Source: Desulfobacteraceae bacterium (GTDB lineage Bacteria > Desulfobacterota > Desulfobacteria > Desulfobacterales > BuS5). Taken from it: DNA of 6,846 nt. The notes under the pieces were generated by a model that saw nothing but the letters and a program-made list of their open reading frames with translations, was not told the origin of the DNA and did not search any database. The DNA is taken from the NCBI GenBank assembly GCA_030592105.1, contig JAUVKE010000141.1, positions 1 through 6,846 on the forward strand, given 5' to 3'. The position numbers were made by a program, and so were the translations under genes. This document shows, one piece after another, positions 1 to 6,673 of this stretch (within the stretch, counting starts at the first letter, position 1; each line of letters starts with the position of its first letter).

Positions 1-39
1 AATGATGAATTTTGAATGATGAATTTTGAATGATGAATT
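1..39. repeat. 14-bp tandem repeat, 2.8 copies
   Basis: The unit AATGATGAATTTTG occurs at 1-14 and 15-28, and its first 11 bases recur at 29-39. The copies are identical. The array begins at the window edge, so more copies may lie upstream. It sits about 65 bases before the mutase start and outside any visible gene. The 14-bp period is not a multiple of three, so it is not a coding repeat. Confidence 0.9.
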
Positions 40-92
40 AAGGAATTCTATTAATTTATCGGCTGAATAGTTACAAAGTTATTTTAATAAAT

Positions 93-97
93 AAGGA
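93..97 (+). promoter_or_regulatory. Ribosome binding site that decides the mutase start
   Basis: AAGGA lies 8 bases before the ATG at 106. The earlier in-frame ATG at 97 overlaps this same AAGGA and has no purine-rich site of its own at a usable distance. The start at 106 is therefore preferred over 97. Confidence 0.7.
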
Positions 98-105
98 TGC
101 TCATT

Positions 106-1764
106 ATGAAAGAAAAAAAACTGCCAAAAGCAAAATCGGGTGAACGAAAGGAATTTTTTACCACAAATTCCGAAATTCCAGTAAAAAGACTCTATACACC
201 GGAGGATACCGCAGACATCGATTATGACAAAGAAATCGGATCCCCAGGCGCGGAACCCTTTACCCGCGGAATACATTCATCCATGTACAGAAAAAGATTA
301 TGGACAATAAGACAGTTCAGCGGACTTAATTCGGCACAGGATACCAATGAACGGTTTAAACTTCTCTACAAAAATGGCTCCACAGGCTTTGCCATTGCCA
401 TAGATAATGCCAGCATGTGCGGTTTTGATCCCACAGCACCTGAGGTTGAAATTGAACTCGGCGTTGGGGGAGTGAATGTCTGTTCTTTACAGGATATGGA
501 AATTATGCTGGAAGGACTCCCCATTGAAAGGGTATCCACCGCTGTTATTCAGGGGATGAATTCCACATGCCCCCATACGGCAATGTACCTCGCCATGGCG
601 GAAAACCGGGGGATCCCCTTAAATATGGTAAATGGGACTTCGGAAGGTGACCCCACCTCCTTTGGAGGCTGCTTTGATCCGACGACTCTCCCTGTAAAAC
701 AGATTACAAGGCTCTGCGGAGATCTTGTTGAATGGTGCGCAATTAACGCTCCCAAGTGGAATCCTGTGAGTTTTACATCGTATAATTACAGAGAATCAGG
801 GGTCAGCGCCTATGAAGAACTTGGAGGACTCTTTTCATCAGCAGTAATGATTATAGATGAGGTATTAGAAAGGGACAGGGGGCTTACAGTTGACGATTTT
901 GTACCCCACCTTGCCTTTCATTTGTCATCTCATAATGATTTTTTTGAAGAGATAGCCAAAATGAGAGCCGCAAGAAAAATGTGGGCGCAATTAATGACAG
1001 AAAAATATAAAGCTAAAAATCCAAGAACCAAAACCCTGAGATTCCATGTGCAGACTGCAGGCTCCACACTTACGTATCAGCAGCCTCTGAATAACGCCAT
1101 ACGCACCTCTTACCAGGCAATGGCTGCTGTCCTCGGAGGAGTTCAGTCCCTCCATGTATGCTCCTATGATGAAGCAATTTGTAACCCCACCGAGGAATCC
1201 GCCATTCTTTCCGTGAGAACCCAGCAGATTATCCAGGACGAGACCAATGTTACCAATACTGTGGATCCCCTGGCCGGTTCCTATTTTGTTGAAAGACTTA
1301 CAAAAAATATAGAAGAAAAGGCCTGGGAGTTTTTTGAAGAACTCGAAGAGCAGGGCGGCTGGGCCGGTGCCATCGACTCTGGCTGGTTAATGAACCACAG
1401 GGAACATGCGATCTGTCAACATGAAGACAACCTGAGGGACGGAAAACAACGGGTTGTTGGAGTTAACTGTTATCGTGATGATGCAATAGCATCCGGAATC
1501 TCCTATTTTAAAACAGATCCCAATCTTAGAGATAAATTAAAAGACAGATTAATAAAGCTTAAAAAAGAACGGGATAATGTTGCGGTACAGGAGGCCTTGG
1601 CTGAACTTAAAGAGGCCGATGACAATGGGGACAATGTAATGCCTGCAACCATGAAAGCTGTAAAAGTTTATGCCACCCTTGAAGAGATGTGCGATATAAC
1701 AGTACGGCGGCACCCATGCAAGGCTGCGGATAGTCCATTTTACGGAATGAAAGGAGCAATGTAA
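106..1764 (+). CDS. B12-dependent acyl-CoA mutase, large (catalytic) subunit, divergent methylmalonyl-CoA mutase family
   Basis: This is the catalytic TIM-barrel subunit (552 residues) of a coenzyme-B12 radical mutase that moves a group between adjacent carbons of an acyl-CoA. Family landmarks: TIRQF at 67-71, IAKMRAAR at 283-290, LTYQQPLNN at 322-330, GGVQSLH at 344-350 and DPLAGSYFVE at 387-396. Length fits split large subunits whose B12 domain is a separate protein, and that protein follows directly. Against remembered human and Propionibacterium sequence, the stretch from G177 to N227 aligns without gaps. It shows E180 for Gln197, F190 for the carboxylate-binding Arg207 and N227 for the catalytic His244; Y226 (Tyr243) is kept. 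F71 stands at Tyr89, as in isobutyryl-CoA mutase. A methylmalonyl-CoA mutase label is therefore probably wrong for the substrate. No MeaB-type chaperone or epimerase gene is visible. The family is certain; the substrate is unknown. Confidence 0.93.
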   Translation: MKEKKLPKAKSGERKEFFTTNSEIPVKRLYTPEDTADIDYDKEIGSPGAEPFTRGIHSSMYRKRLWTIRQFSGLNSAQDTNERFKLLYKNGSTGFAIAIDNASMCGFDPTAPEVEIELGVGGVNVCSLQDMEIMLEGLPIERVSTAVIQGMNSTCPHTAMYLAMAENRGIPLNMVNGTSEGDPTSFGGCFDPTTLPVKQITRLCGDLVEWCAINAPKWNPVSFTSYNYRESGVSAYEELGGLFSSAVMIIDEVLERDRGLTVDDFVPHLAFHLSSHNDFFEEIAKMRAARKMWAQLMTEKYKAKNPRTKTLRFHVQTAGSTLTYQQPLNNAIRTSYQAMAAVLGGVQSLHVCSYDEAICNPTEESAILSVRTQQIIQDETNVTNTVDPLAGSYFVERLTKNIEEKAWEFFEELEEQGGWAGAIDSGWLMNHREHAICQHEDNLRDGKQRVVGVNCYRDDAIASGISYFKTDPNLRDKLKDRLIKLKKERDNVAVQEALAELKEADDNGDNVMPATMKAVKVYATLEEMCDITVRRHPCKAADSPFYGMKGAM

Positions 1765-2162
1765 TGAAAAAGGTTAAAGTATTAACAGCAAAATTGGGCT
1801 TTGACATTCACAGCCGGGGAGTAACCGTTGTAAACAGGCTGTTAAGAGACACAGGGATGGAAGTTGTTTACCTGGGAAACCAGTATCCTGAAACCATTGT
1901 TGCTGCTGCTCTGGATGAAGATGTCGATATCATAGCAATAGGCTCTCTTTCATCAACAGGTCTTGATTATGCCCAAAAACTGATGAACCTGCTAAAAGAA
2001 AAAAATGCTGTCGATATACCTGTGGTTTTCGGCGGAATCGTGGCTCCTGATGAAATTCACCGGCTAAAAGAGATAGGCCTGGTGAGCTACTTTCCCCCTG
2101 GATCAGATCTGGATGAAATGGCAAAAACCTTTACTGATCTGGCTGCTCAAAAAGAGGGTTAA
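1764..2162 (+). CDS. B12-dependent acyl-CoA mutase, small (cobalamin-binding) subunit
   Basis: This 132-residue protein is a stand-alone Rossmann-like B12-binding domain, the usual size for the small subunit of split acyl-CoA mutases. The base-off/His-on signature is intact: K10, then D14-x-H16-x-x-G19, with H16 as the predicted lower cobalt ligand. The later GG motif is at 90-91 (FGGIVAP), followed by a PPGS turn at 111-114. The usual SxL motif reads G60-S-L62, so the first Ser is Gly. The start codon overlaps the large-subunit stop by one base (TAATG) and has AAAGGAG at 1750-1756, 7 bases upstream. This indicates coupled, near-equimolar synthesis of the two subunits, which should form one holoenzyme in the cytoplasm. 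The domain identity is clear; the substrate is set by the large subunit. Confidence 0.93.
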   Translation: MKKVKVLTAKLGFDIHSRGVTVVNRLLRDTGMEVVYLGNQYPETIVAAALDEDVDIIAIGSLSSTGLDYAQKLMNLLKEKNAVDIPVVFGGIVAPDEIHRLKEIGLVSYFPPGSDLDEMAKTFTDLAAQKEG

Positions 2163-2184
2163 TTTTTCCCTGAAGAAAAAATCG

Positions 2185-2223
2185 AAAAAGCTGTTTTGCG
2201 ATTCGCAAAACAGCTTTTTTTTT
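2185..2223 (+). terminator. Strong rho-independent terminator of the mutase operon
   Basis: Two 16-base arms, 2185-2200 and 2204-2219, pair perfectly around a 3-base ATT loop. The run of nine T at 2215-2223 partly pairs with the A run of the left arm and partly forms the U tail. It begins 22 bases after the small-subunit stop. Because the A and T tracts are symmetric it could also terminate transcription arriving from the minus strand. It separates the mutase pair from the rhodanese-ligase genes. Confidence 0.93.
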
Positions 2224-2259
2224 AGATGAAAAGAAATTTTAAAATCAGCAATAAAATCG

Positions 2260-2294
2260 ATCACCATGAACTTAATCACCATGAACTTAATCAA
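2260..2294. repeat. 15-bp tandem repeat, about 2.3 copies
   Basis: ATCACCATGAACTTA is present at 2260-2274 and exactly again at 2275-2289, followed by ATCAA at 2290-2294. It lies just downstream of the mutase terminator. It resembles the array at 1-39 in size and in its ATGAA core, although the units are not identical. Confidence 0.85.
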
Positions 2295-2648
2295 TAGAGG
2301 AAACTAAATCAGTATCTATCAGGAGCGTACCAGACATTGCACAAAAATAAAGTCAGCAGGAGGTTCTGGGCAAAATACAGAGCAAGAGACGTATATAGAT
2401 ACGTAAAGTGCATTACATTGAAATTCAAAAGAATTCAGCAGAACAGAATAATTATCAGCAGAGCAAAAAAAGATTGTAGGGGATGATTCTCTTTACAACC
2501 AATTTATTTAAATCTCTTTTCATCTTATGGCTAACATATTACAACAAAATTATTATAAAAAATTAACCTTTTTTACATATATAGTAAACTTTATTACTTA
2601 GTCAAGCAAAAAAAATCACCTTAAGTTCTGAAACCCAAATAATATTTA

Positions 2649-2677
2649 TTGTAAAGAGATAAAGTTATATTTATAAG
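2649..2677 (+). promoter_or_regulatory. Possible sigma70-type promoter for the rhodanese-ligase unit
   Basis: TTGTAA at 2649-2654 (4 of 6 to TTGACA) and TATAAG at 2672-2677 (5 of 6 to TATAAT) are separated by 17 bases. A start near 2684 would give a leader of roughly 110 bases. In DNA this AT-rich, matches of this quality arise by chance, so the call is tentative. Confidence 0.3.
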
Positions 2678-2760
2678 ATGGAAAGAATATCATAAAAAAA
2701 TTACTCAAATTTATATTTAGCGCCGAACGTAAAATTTTAATTTTCTTTCAGGTACTATAG

Positions 2761-2796
2761 ATGCGCAAATCCAGCATTTCCGGCATTAATCAATGA
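2761..2796 (+). CDS. Possible 11-codon leader peptide overlapping the rhodanese start
   Basis: ATG at 2761 opens a reading frame encoding MRKSSISGINQ that ends at TGA 2794-2796. That stop overlaps the rhodanese ATG at 2793 in the classic ATGA arrangement. AGGT at 2750-2753 lies about 8 bases before the mini-ORF start, whereas the rhodanese ATG has no recognisable ribosome binding site. Translation of the leader could therefore deliver ribosomes to the rhodanese gene. The peptide has no recognisable attenuator-type codon run. It may be chance. Confidence 0.3.
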   Translation: MRKSSISGINQ

Positions 2797-3278
2797 AAAG
2801 ATACCCCAATAACAGCAAAAACTTTAAACAGACATCCTATGAAGCAGGGGCAATTTTTTTTGCTTCTTTTTTTATCGCAATTTTGCTCAATCAGATAAGA
2901 CCGAATAGTATATCTTTTTTCCCAGACTCCGAAATAAATGAACAAAAAAAAGATGCCGCAGCTGAAATATCTGTTGCAAAAGCCCTTCTGATACTTAAAA
3001 ACAAAAAGGCAATTCTTCTTGACGCAAGACCTGCAACTATTTTCGAAGAGGGGCATATTCCCGGGGCCCTGAATTTTTACGAAAAGGATTTTGATGAACT
3101 TGTGGAAAATTTTTTACTTCAAAATGCTCCTGAAACAATAATCATAACCTATTGTGATGGGAGTAAATGTGATCTTGCCCGGAATCTGGCTGAAAAATTT
3201 TGGTTTGTGGGATATAAAAAGGTATTTTATATAGAAGACGGATGGAGCCGCTGGCAAGCAGAATTTAAGGAGAAATAA
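2793..3278 (+). CDS. Membrane-anchored single-domain rhodanese-like sulfurtransferase
   Basis: The protein has 161 residues. Residues 1-16 are basic, 17-34 form one hydrophobic membrane segment (rich in F, I, A, L), and about 57-158 form a rhodanese domain. Rhodanese marks are LLDAR at 75-79, FEEGHIPGA at 84-92, the active-site loop starting at C121 (YCDGSKCD, 120-127) and the closing GW at 150-151. C121 would carry the persulfide; a second Cys, C126, lies in the same loop, and no Arg closes the loop as in classical thiosulfate sulfurtransferases. The positive N-terminus suggests N-in topology with the domain outside the cytoplasm. ATG 2793 is the first possible ATG, because TAA at 2787-2789 is in frame upstream. 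It lacks a clear ribosome binding site. The stop overlaps the ligase ATG by one base, so the two genes are cotranscribed. The sulfur donor and acceptor are unknown. Confidence 0.85.
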   Translation: MKRYPNNSKNFKQTSYEAGAIFFASFFIAILLNQIRPNSISFFPDSEINEQKKDAAAEISVAKALLILKNKKAILLDARPATIFEEGHIPGALNFYEKDFDELVENFLLQNAPETIIITYCDGSKCDLARNLAEKFWFVGYKKVFYIEDGWSRWQAEFKEK

Positions 3279-4930
3279 TGATCTTAGCTTCTAAAAAAGA
3301 TATAGAAAAGTATGAAAAAATGGGCATCTGGGGCAAAAAAAACCTCATCAATATATTTAAAGAGCATGTTAACACAAAACCGGACCAGATATGTATAATC
3401 GATCCTTTAAATAAAGAGGAGCTCACAGGTTTCCCCCCTGAAAGGCTTACCTATAAAGAACTGGACAGATCTATTGATGCGCTTGCAGAAGAATTATTAA
3501 AAAAAGGTATTAAAAAGGATGATATCATAATGGTTCAGCTCCCCAATTGCTGGGAATTAGGGATGCTCTACCTGGCCATTGCAAGAACAGGGGCTATTAT
3601 TTCTCCTGTTCCGATCCTTTTAAGAGAAGCCGAGCTTTCTTATATAGCCGAAATTACAAAGGCAAAGGCCTTTATAACGGTTGAAGAATTTAACCGGTTC
3701 AAACACAGGGAAATGGGGGAAAGCCTTCAATCAACCTTCCCTGATCTTGAGCATGTAATAACCCATGAAGAGATCAGAAAAATGAGCAAAGGAGATATTT
3801 CAGGCATATTAGATGATATCGATATTGATCCAAACAATATTTTTACAATCTGCTGGACATCAGGCACCGAGGCCAGGCCAAAAGGTTGCCCCCTTAGCCA
3901 TAATAACTGGCTGGGAATATCGACCCTACAGGAGGCCACCGGGGTAAAACCGGGTGACAGACTGATAGTTACAGGTCCCCTGGTTAATATGGCTTCCGTG
4001 GGATCGATTTTTTTACCCTGGCTTATACTCGGCGGGTGTCTGGTTATTCATCATCCCTTTGATCTGGATCTTTTCATGAAGCAGGTGATCAAAGAAAAGG
4101 TTAATTATATGCTCCTTGTACCTGCAATATTAAATATTATTGCCAAGCATCCCAAAGTTGACAGCCTCGATTTGAGCTCTGTACGCTCCATCTCCACAGG
4201 CTCAGCCCCCCCTTCTTTATGGGTATTAAAAGAATTTAAAAAACGCTGGAATATTGAAATAGGAAATTTATGGGGACAAAATGAAGGGGCTGGCATAGTT
4301 TCCGGTATTAAAGATATCCCTGATATAAATTTAAGAGTCGATCATTTTCCCCACTTTGGAAAAAAAGGTGTAAAATGGAGATCAAAGGGAGCCGGATTTA
4401 TAGAGACAAAAATAATAGACGAATCCGGTAATAACCTGACTAATACAGGGGACGTGGGGGAACTTGTATATAAAGGGCCTGGAGTAATTCCATCCTATTT
4501 TCGGAATCATGAAATAACAAACAGGGGATTTACAAAGGACGGCTTTTTAAAAACAGGAGACCAGTTTAAGATAAAAGAGGAGAATCTCCTCTCTTTTTTT
4601 GAAAGGAGTAAGGATATTATAATACGGGGGGGATATAATATAAGCTCCCAGGAGATTGAGAATTATCTCCTGGAACATCCGGGAATCCAGGATGCAGCAG
4701 TGACTGGAATGCCGGATGATCTGCTGGGGGAAAAAGTCTGTGCCTGGGTTGTGCCGAAAGACGGCGAATCCATCTCCCTGCCGGACATTACCTCCCTTCT
4801 TTTTAAAAAAGGTGTGGCACGGTACAAGCATCCTGAGCGGATTGAACAGATAGATGCAATTCCAAGAAATTCCGTGGGGAAAATACTTAAGAGTATTTTG
4901 CGCAAAAAAATTTTAAAACAGCTTCATTAA
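3278..4930 (+). CDS. AMP-forming acyl-CoA ligase (ANL superfamily, cyclohexanecarboxylate/aryl-acid-CoA ligase-like)
   Basis: This 550-residue enzyme should activate a carboxylic acid with ATP to an acyl-AMP and then transfer it to CoA. Core motifs run in order: P-loop TSGTEARPKG at 194-203, LWGQNEGA at 331-338 (the A5 YGxTE position), LKTGD at 424-428, the hinge and C-domain start RSKDIIIRGGYNI at 443-455, and NSVGK at 531-535. K535 is the expected catalytic lysine for adenylation. Length is normal for the family. The P-loop has Glu-Ala where most ANL enzymes have Thr-Gly; similar forms occur, from memory, in ligases of the AliA/EntE-like branch. AAGGAG at 3267-3272 lies 5 bases before the ATG, which overlaps the rhodanese stop. 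The substrate cannot be read from the sequence; an alicyclic, aromatic or branched acid is plausible. It might feed a CoA-ester pathway such as that of the mutase upstream, but a terminator separates them. Confidence 0.9.
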   Translation: MILASKKDIEKYEKMGIWGKKNLINIFKEHVNTKPDQICIIDPLNKEELTGFPPERLTYKELDRSIDALAEELLKKGIKKDDIIMVQLPNCWELGMLYLAIARTGAIISPVPILLREAELSYIAEITKAKAFITVEEFNRFKHREMGESLQSTFPDLEHVITHEEIRKMSKGDISGILDDIDIDPNNIFTICWTSGTEARPKGCPLSHNNWLGISTLQEATGVKPGDRLIVTGPLVNMASVGSIFLPWLILGGCLVIHHPFDLDLFMKQVIKEKVNYMLLVPAILNIIAKHPKVDSLDLSSVRSISTGSAPPSLWVLKEFKKRWNIEIGNLWGQNEGAGIVSGIKDIPDINLRVDHFPHFGKKGVKWRSKGAGFIETKIIDESGNNLTNTGDVGELVYKGPGVIPSYFRNHEITNRGFTKDGFLKTGDQFKIKEENLLSFFERSKDIIIRGGYNISSQEIENYLLEHPGIQDAAVTGMPDDLLGEKVCAWVVPKDGESISLPDITSLLFKKGVARYKHPERIEQIDAIPRNSVGKILKSILRKKILKQLH

Positions 4931-4983
4931 CCATGGACGTTTAGATAATATCCATCACGGTTACATTATCAAAAGGAGATAGC

Positions 4984-6627
4984 ATGCCTGAAATCAATGA
5001 AAAAGATTTTTTGGATGAGATCCGTTATGACATCAAGGTGAAAGATATTTTAAAAGCCAAAATCGTAATGGCCTACCTTGAGGAGATGAAACCTGAAGTT
5101 GTAAGGGCAGCCCTTTCGGAAATAGGAAAGGCTGATATCAATTTTGCTGTTCATCTGCTGGCAGAAGTATTAATGGATACCCCTGAAGAAGCAAAGACTC
5201 ATCCCCTTATAAAGCAGCTTCTCATCTCCAGAATACTCGATGACCCCCAGGTACTCCTTGACATATTGCGAAATACAAAAGAAAATCTGGCCACAAGATT
5301 ATTATTCATCGGGCTTTCAGGAGAAATACGTCTTCCTGAAGCAACACCGTTTCTTCTTAAGATTTTAAAAGAGGAAGAAGGAGAAAAAATTCTTAAAGGG
5401 GCCATCAACGCAGCAGGAATGATAGGTATCCCCTCTGCAGCAGCGATAGTTGCTGATTATCTTTATGTGGACAGCTTTGAGCTCATAGCCTGCGCAATCA
5501 GCGCCCTGGGGCAGATAGGAACACGTTCTGCCCTCCACAGACTGGCTGAACGTATCGGAATAGACCCCGACCTGGATATTATGATTGTAGATATTTTTGC
5601 CCAAAATCAGTCCCAGGATGCCCTGGAAAAACTAAATGAAACCATTACGTCCCATTATGCCCATGTCAGAACTGCTGGAAAGGCAAAACTTGTGGAGATC
5701 GGTTCCAAAGTTGTACCTATTTTAACAAACAATCTCCTTCATTTTGATTCCGATCTTTTAATCCATACCCTTAATGTTCTGGGTGATATCCGGGATGAAG
5801 CAGCAGTGGAACCGATACGGAAACTTCTTTATAATGAACCAAAAGATCCAAATGTAAGGTTTGCAGCCTATGAAGCCCTGGGACTCCTTCCTTTGCAAAA
5901 AGGGGCGTTCAGCCTGGCTTCAGGTCTTGAGGACAGCGAGGGCCATGTTCGTGCCGCAGCAGCAAGGGCCATAGATCGTAATTACAACACTGTGCTTTTA
6001 GCTGGGATGAAAAATCTTGTAAGCGGATCTAAAAAAGATGCTGAACGAGTAATAACAACCATCATAGATACACAGTGCGGTAAAATCTTTTTAAGCCTCA
6101 TGGATGATGACCAGGTTAAAAAAACAGGGATTTCATATCTTGTTAAAAAAGCACATCCTGATATAAAATCCTATTTTAAAAATCTTCTTATAAAAAACGG
6201 TTATAAAGATATTGCCGAAGATCTTGAGGCAACAAAGAAAAAGGCTGAAAAAAAGAGGCCAAAGGTATTTGCAGTTGACGATTCCAAGATGATCCTGAGC
6301 ATATACCGAAAGGTATTGCACAGCCTTGGATATGAAGCTGTTCTGTTTGAATTTCCCGAAGAAGCTGTGGATAAGGTCAAACAGGAAAAACCGGATATTA
6401 TACTCACTGACCTTAATATGCCCAAAATAGATGGTATAGAATTGATAAGGCGTGTACGTAAAGGGTTTGATAAGAAAAAACTCCCGATAATCATGGTGAC
6501 CACGCAGAATGAAGCCATGGATAATGAAGCAGCTGATAAAGCCGGAGTAAACGCTATTCTTCACAAACCATTTACTGAAGAGGGTATTGGTAAGGCTATT
6601 GCTTCTTTTATAAATGTGCGTAATTAA
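4984..6627 (+). CDS. HEAT-repeat protein with C-terminal CheY-like receiver domain
   Basis: The protein has 547 residues. Residues about 20-410 are helical repeats of HEAT/PBS-lyase type. Clear repeat signatures include ILKGAINAAGMIG (136-148), LIACAISALGQIG (167-179), NVRFAAYEALGLL (290-302) and HVRAAAARAI (321-330). A Lys/Glu-rich linker (about 412-426) leads to a receiver domain at 427-545. The receiver is complete: acidic pair D432-D433, phospho-acceptor D476 in LTDLNMP, switch T506/T507, and K528 in HKPF. It is therefore predicted to be phosphorylated by a histidine kinase encoded elsewhere. The HEAT part probably acts as a protein-binding output or scaffold. No DNA-binding or enzymatic output domain is present. 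AAAAGGAG at 4971-4978 lies 5 bases before the ATG. The gene is 53 bases after the ligase with no strong terminator between, so cotranscription is possible. No function is known to me. Confidence 0.9.
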   Translation: MPEINEKDFLDEIRYDIKVKDILKAKIVMAYLEEMKPEVVRAALSEIGKADINFAVHLLAEVLMDTPEEAKTHPLIKQLLISRILDDPQVLLDILRNTKENLATRLLFIGLSGEIRLPEATPFLLKILKEEEGEKILKGAINAAGMIGIPSAAAIVADYLYVDSFELIACAISALGQIGTRSALHRLAERIGIDPDLDIMIVDIFAQNQSQDALEKLNETITSHYAHVRTAGKAKLVEIGSKVVPILTNNLLHFDSDLLIHTLNVLGDIRDEAAVEPIRKLLYNEPKDPNVRFAAYEALGLLPLQKGAFSLASGLEDSEGHVRAAAARAIDRNYNTVLLAGMKNLVSGSKKDAERVITTIIDTQCGKIFLSLMDDDQVKKTGISYLVKKAHPDIKSYFKNLLIKNGYKDIAEDLEATKKKAEKKRPKVFAVDDSKMILSIYRKVLHSLGYEAVLFEFPEEAVDKVKQEKPDIILTDLNMPKIDGIELIRRVRKGFDKKKLPIIMVTTQNEAMDNEAADKAGVNAILHKPFTEEGIGKAIASFINVRN

Positions 6628-6673
6628 CCCCTTATTTATCAGTAGTGTCCGGTTAGAAAGTTGCAAGAAAGAA

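Larger units (their letters stand above)
2224..2792. other. AT-rich intergenic region with small repeats, no convincing gene
   Basis: About 570 bases without a supported gene. It contains the 15-bp tandem repeat at 2260-2294 and a perfect 6-bp palindrome ACGTAT-ATAG-ATACGT at 2389-2404. There is a bulged inverted repeat around 2422-2436 (TGAAATTC/GAATTCA), and a possible RNA hairpin at 2475-2500 (TTGTAGGGG pairing with CTCTTTACAA, with G-U pairs). TCAGCAG occurs three times (2353-2359, 2435-2441, 2455-2461). The stretch from about 2500 to 2760 is extremely A/T-rich and probably carries the promoter of the next unit. A small RNA in 2300-2510 is possible but not demonstrated. Confidence 0.6.

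Noticed and set aside
1..39. CRISPR array
   Set aside because: The repeats are directly adjacent with no spacers, and the unit is only 14 bases.
97..105. Earlier in-frame ATG (97) as start of the mutase large subunit
   Set aside because: It overlaps the AAGGA ribosome binding site that is ideally spaced for ATG 106, and adds only three residues (MLI).
106..2162. Plain annotation as methylmalonyl-CoA mutase
   Set aside because: The carboxylate-binding Arg and the catalytic His of that enzyme are replaced by Phe and Asn, so the substrate label is not supported even though the family is.
2298..2486. 62-codon stop-free plus-strand frame rich in Lys/Arg in the intergenic spacer
   Set aside because: It has no ATG and no ribosome binding site, and the translation resembles no family I recognise. 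An open run of this length is expected by chance.
106..4930. Anaerobic alkane (alkylsuccinate) degradation cluster: mutase plus CoA ligase
   Set aside because: That pathway's mutase acts on a succinyl-type substrate and should keep the carboxylate-binding Arg. No alkylsuccinate synthase or decarboxylase gene is in the window.
4932..4957. Inverted repeat ATGGA/TCCAT between the ligase and HEAT-receiver genes as a terminator
   Set aside because: The stem is only 5 base pairs with a 13-base loop and no T tract.
6133..6666. 177-residue minus-strand open frame under the HEAT-receiver gene
   Set aside because: It lies almost wholly antisense to a well-supported gene. Its translation is Phe/Ile-rich in the way typical of shadows of Lys/Glu-rich coding sequence.
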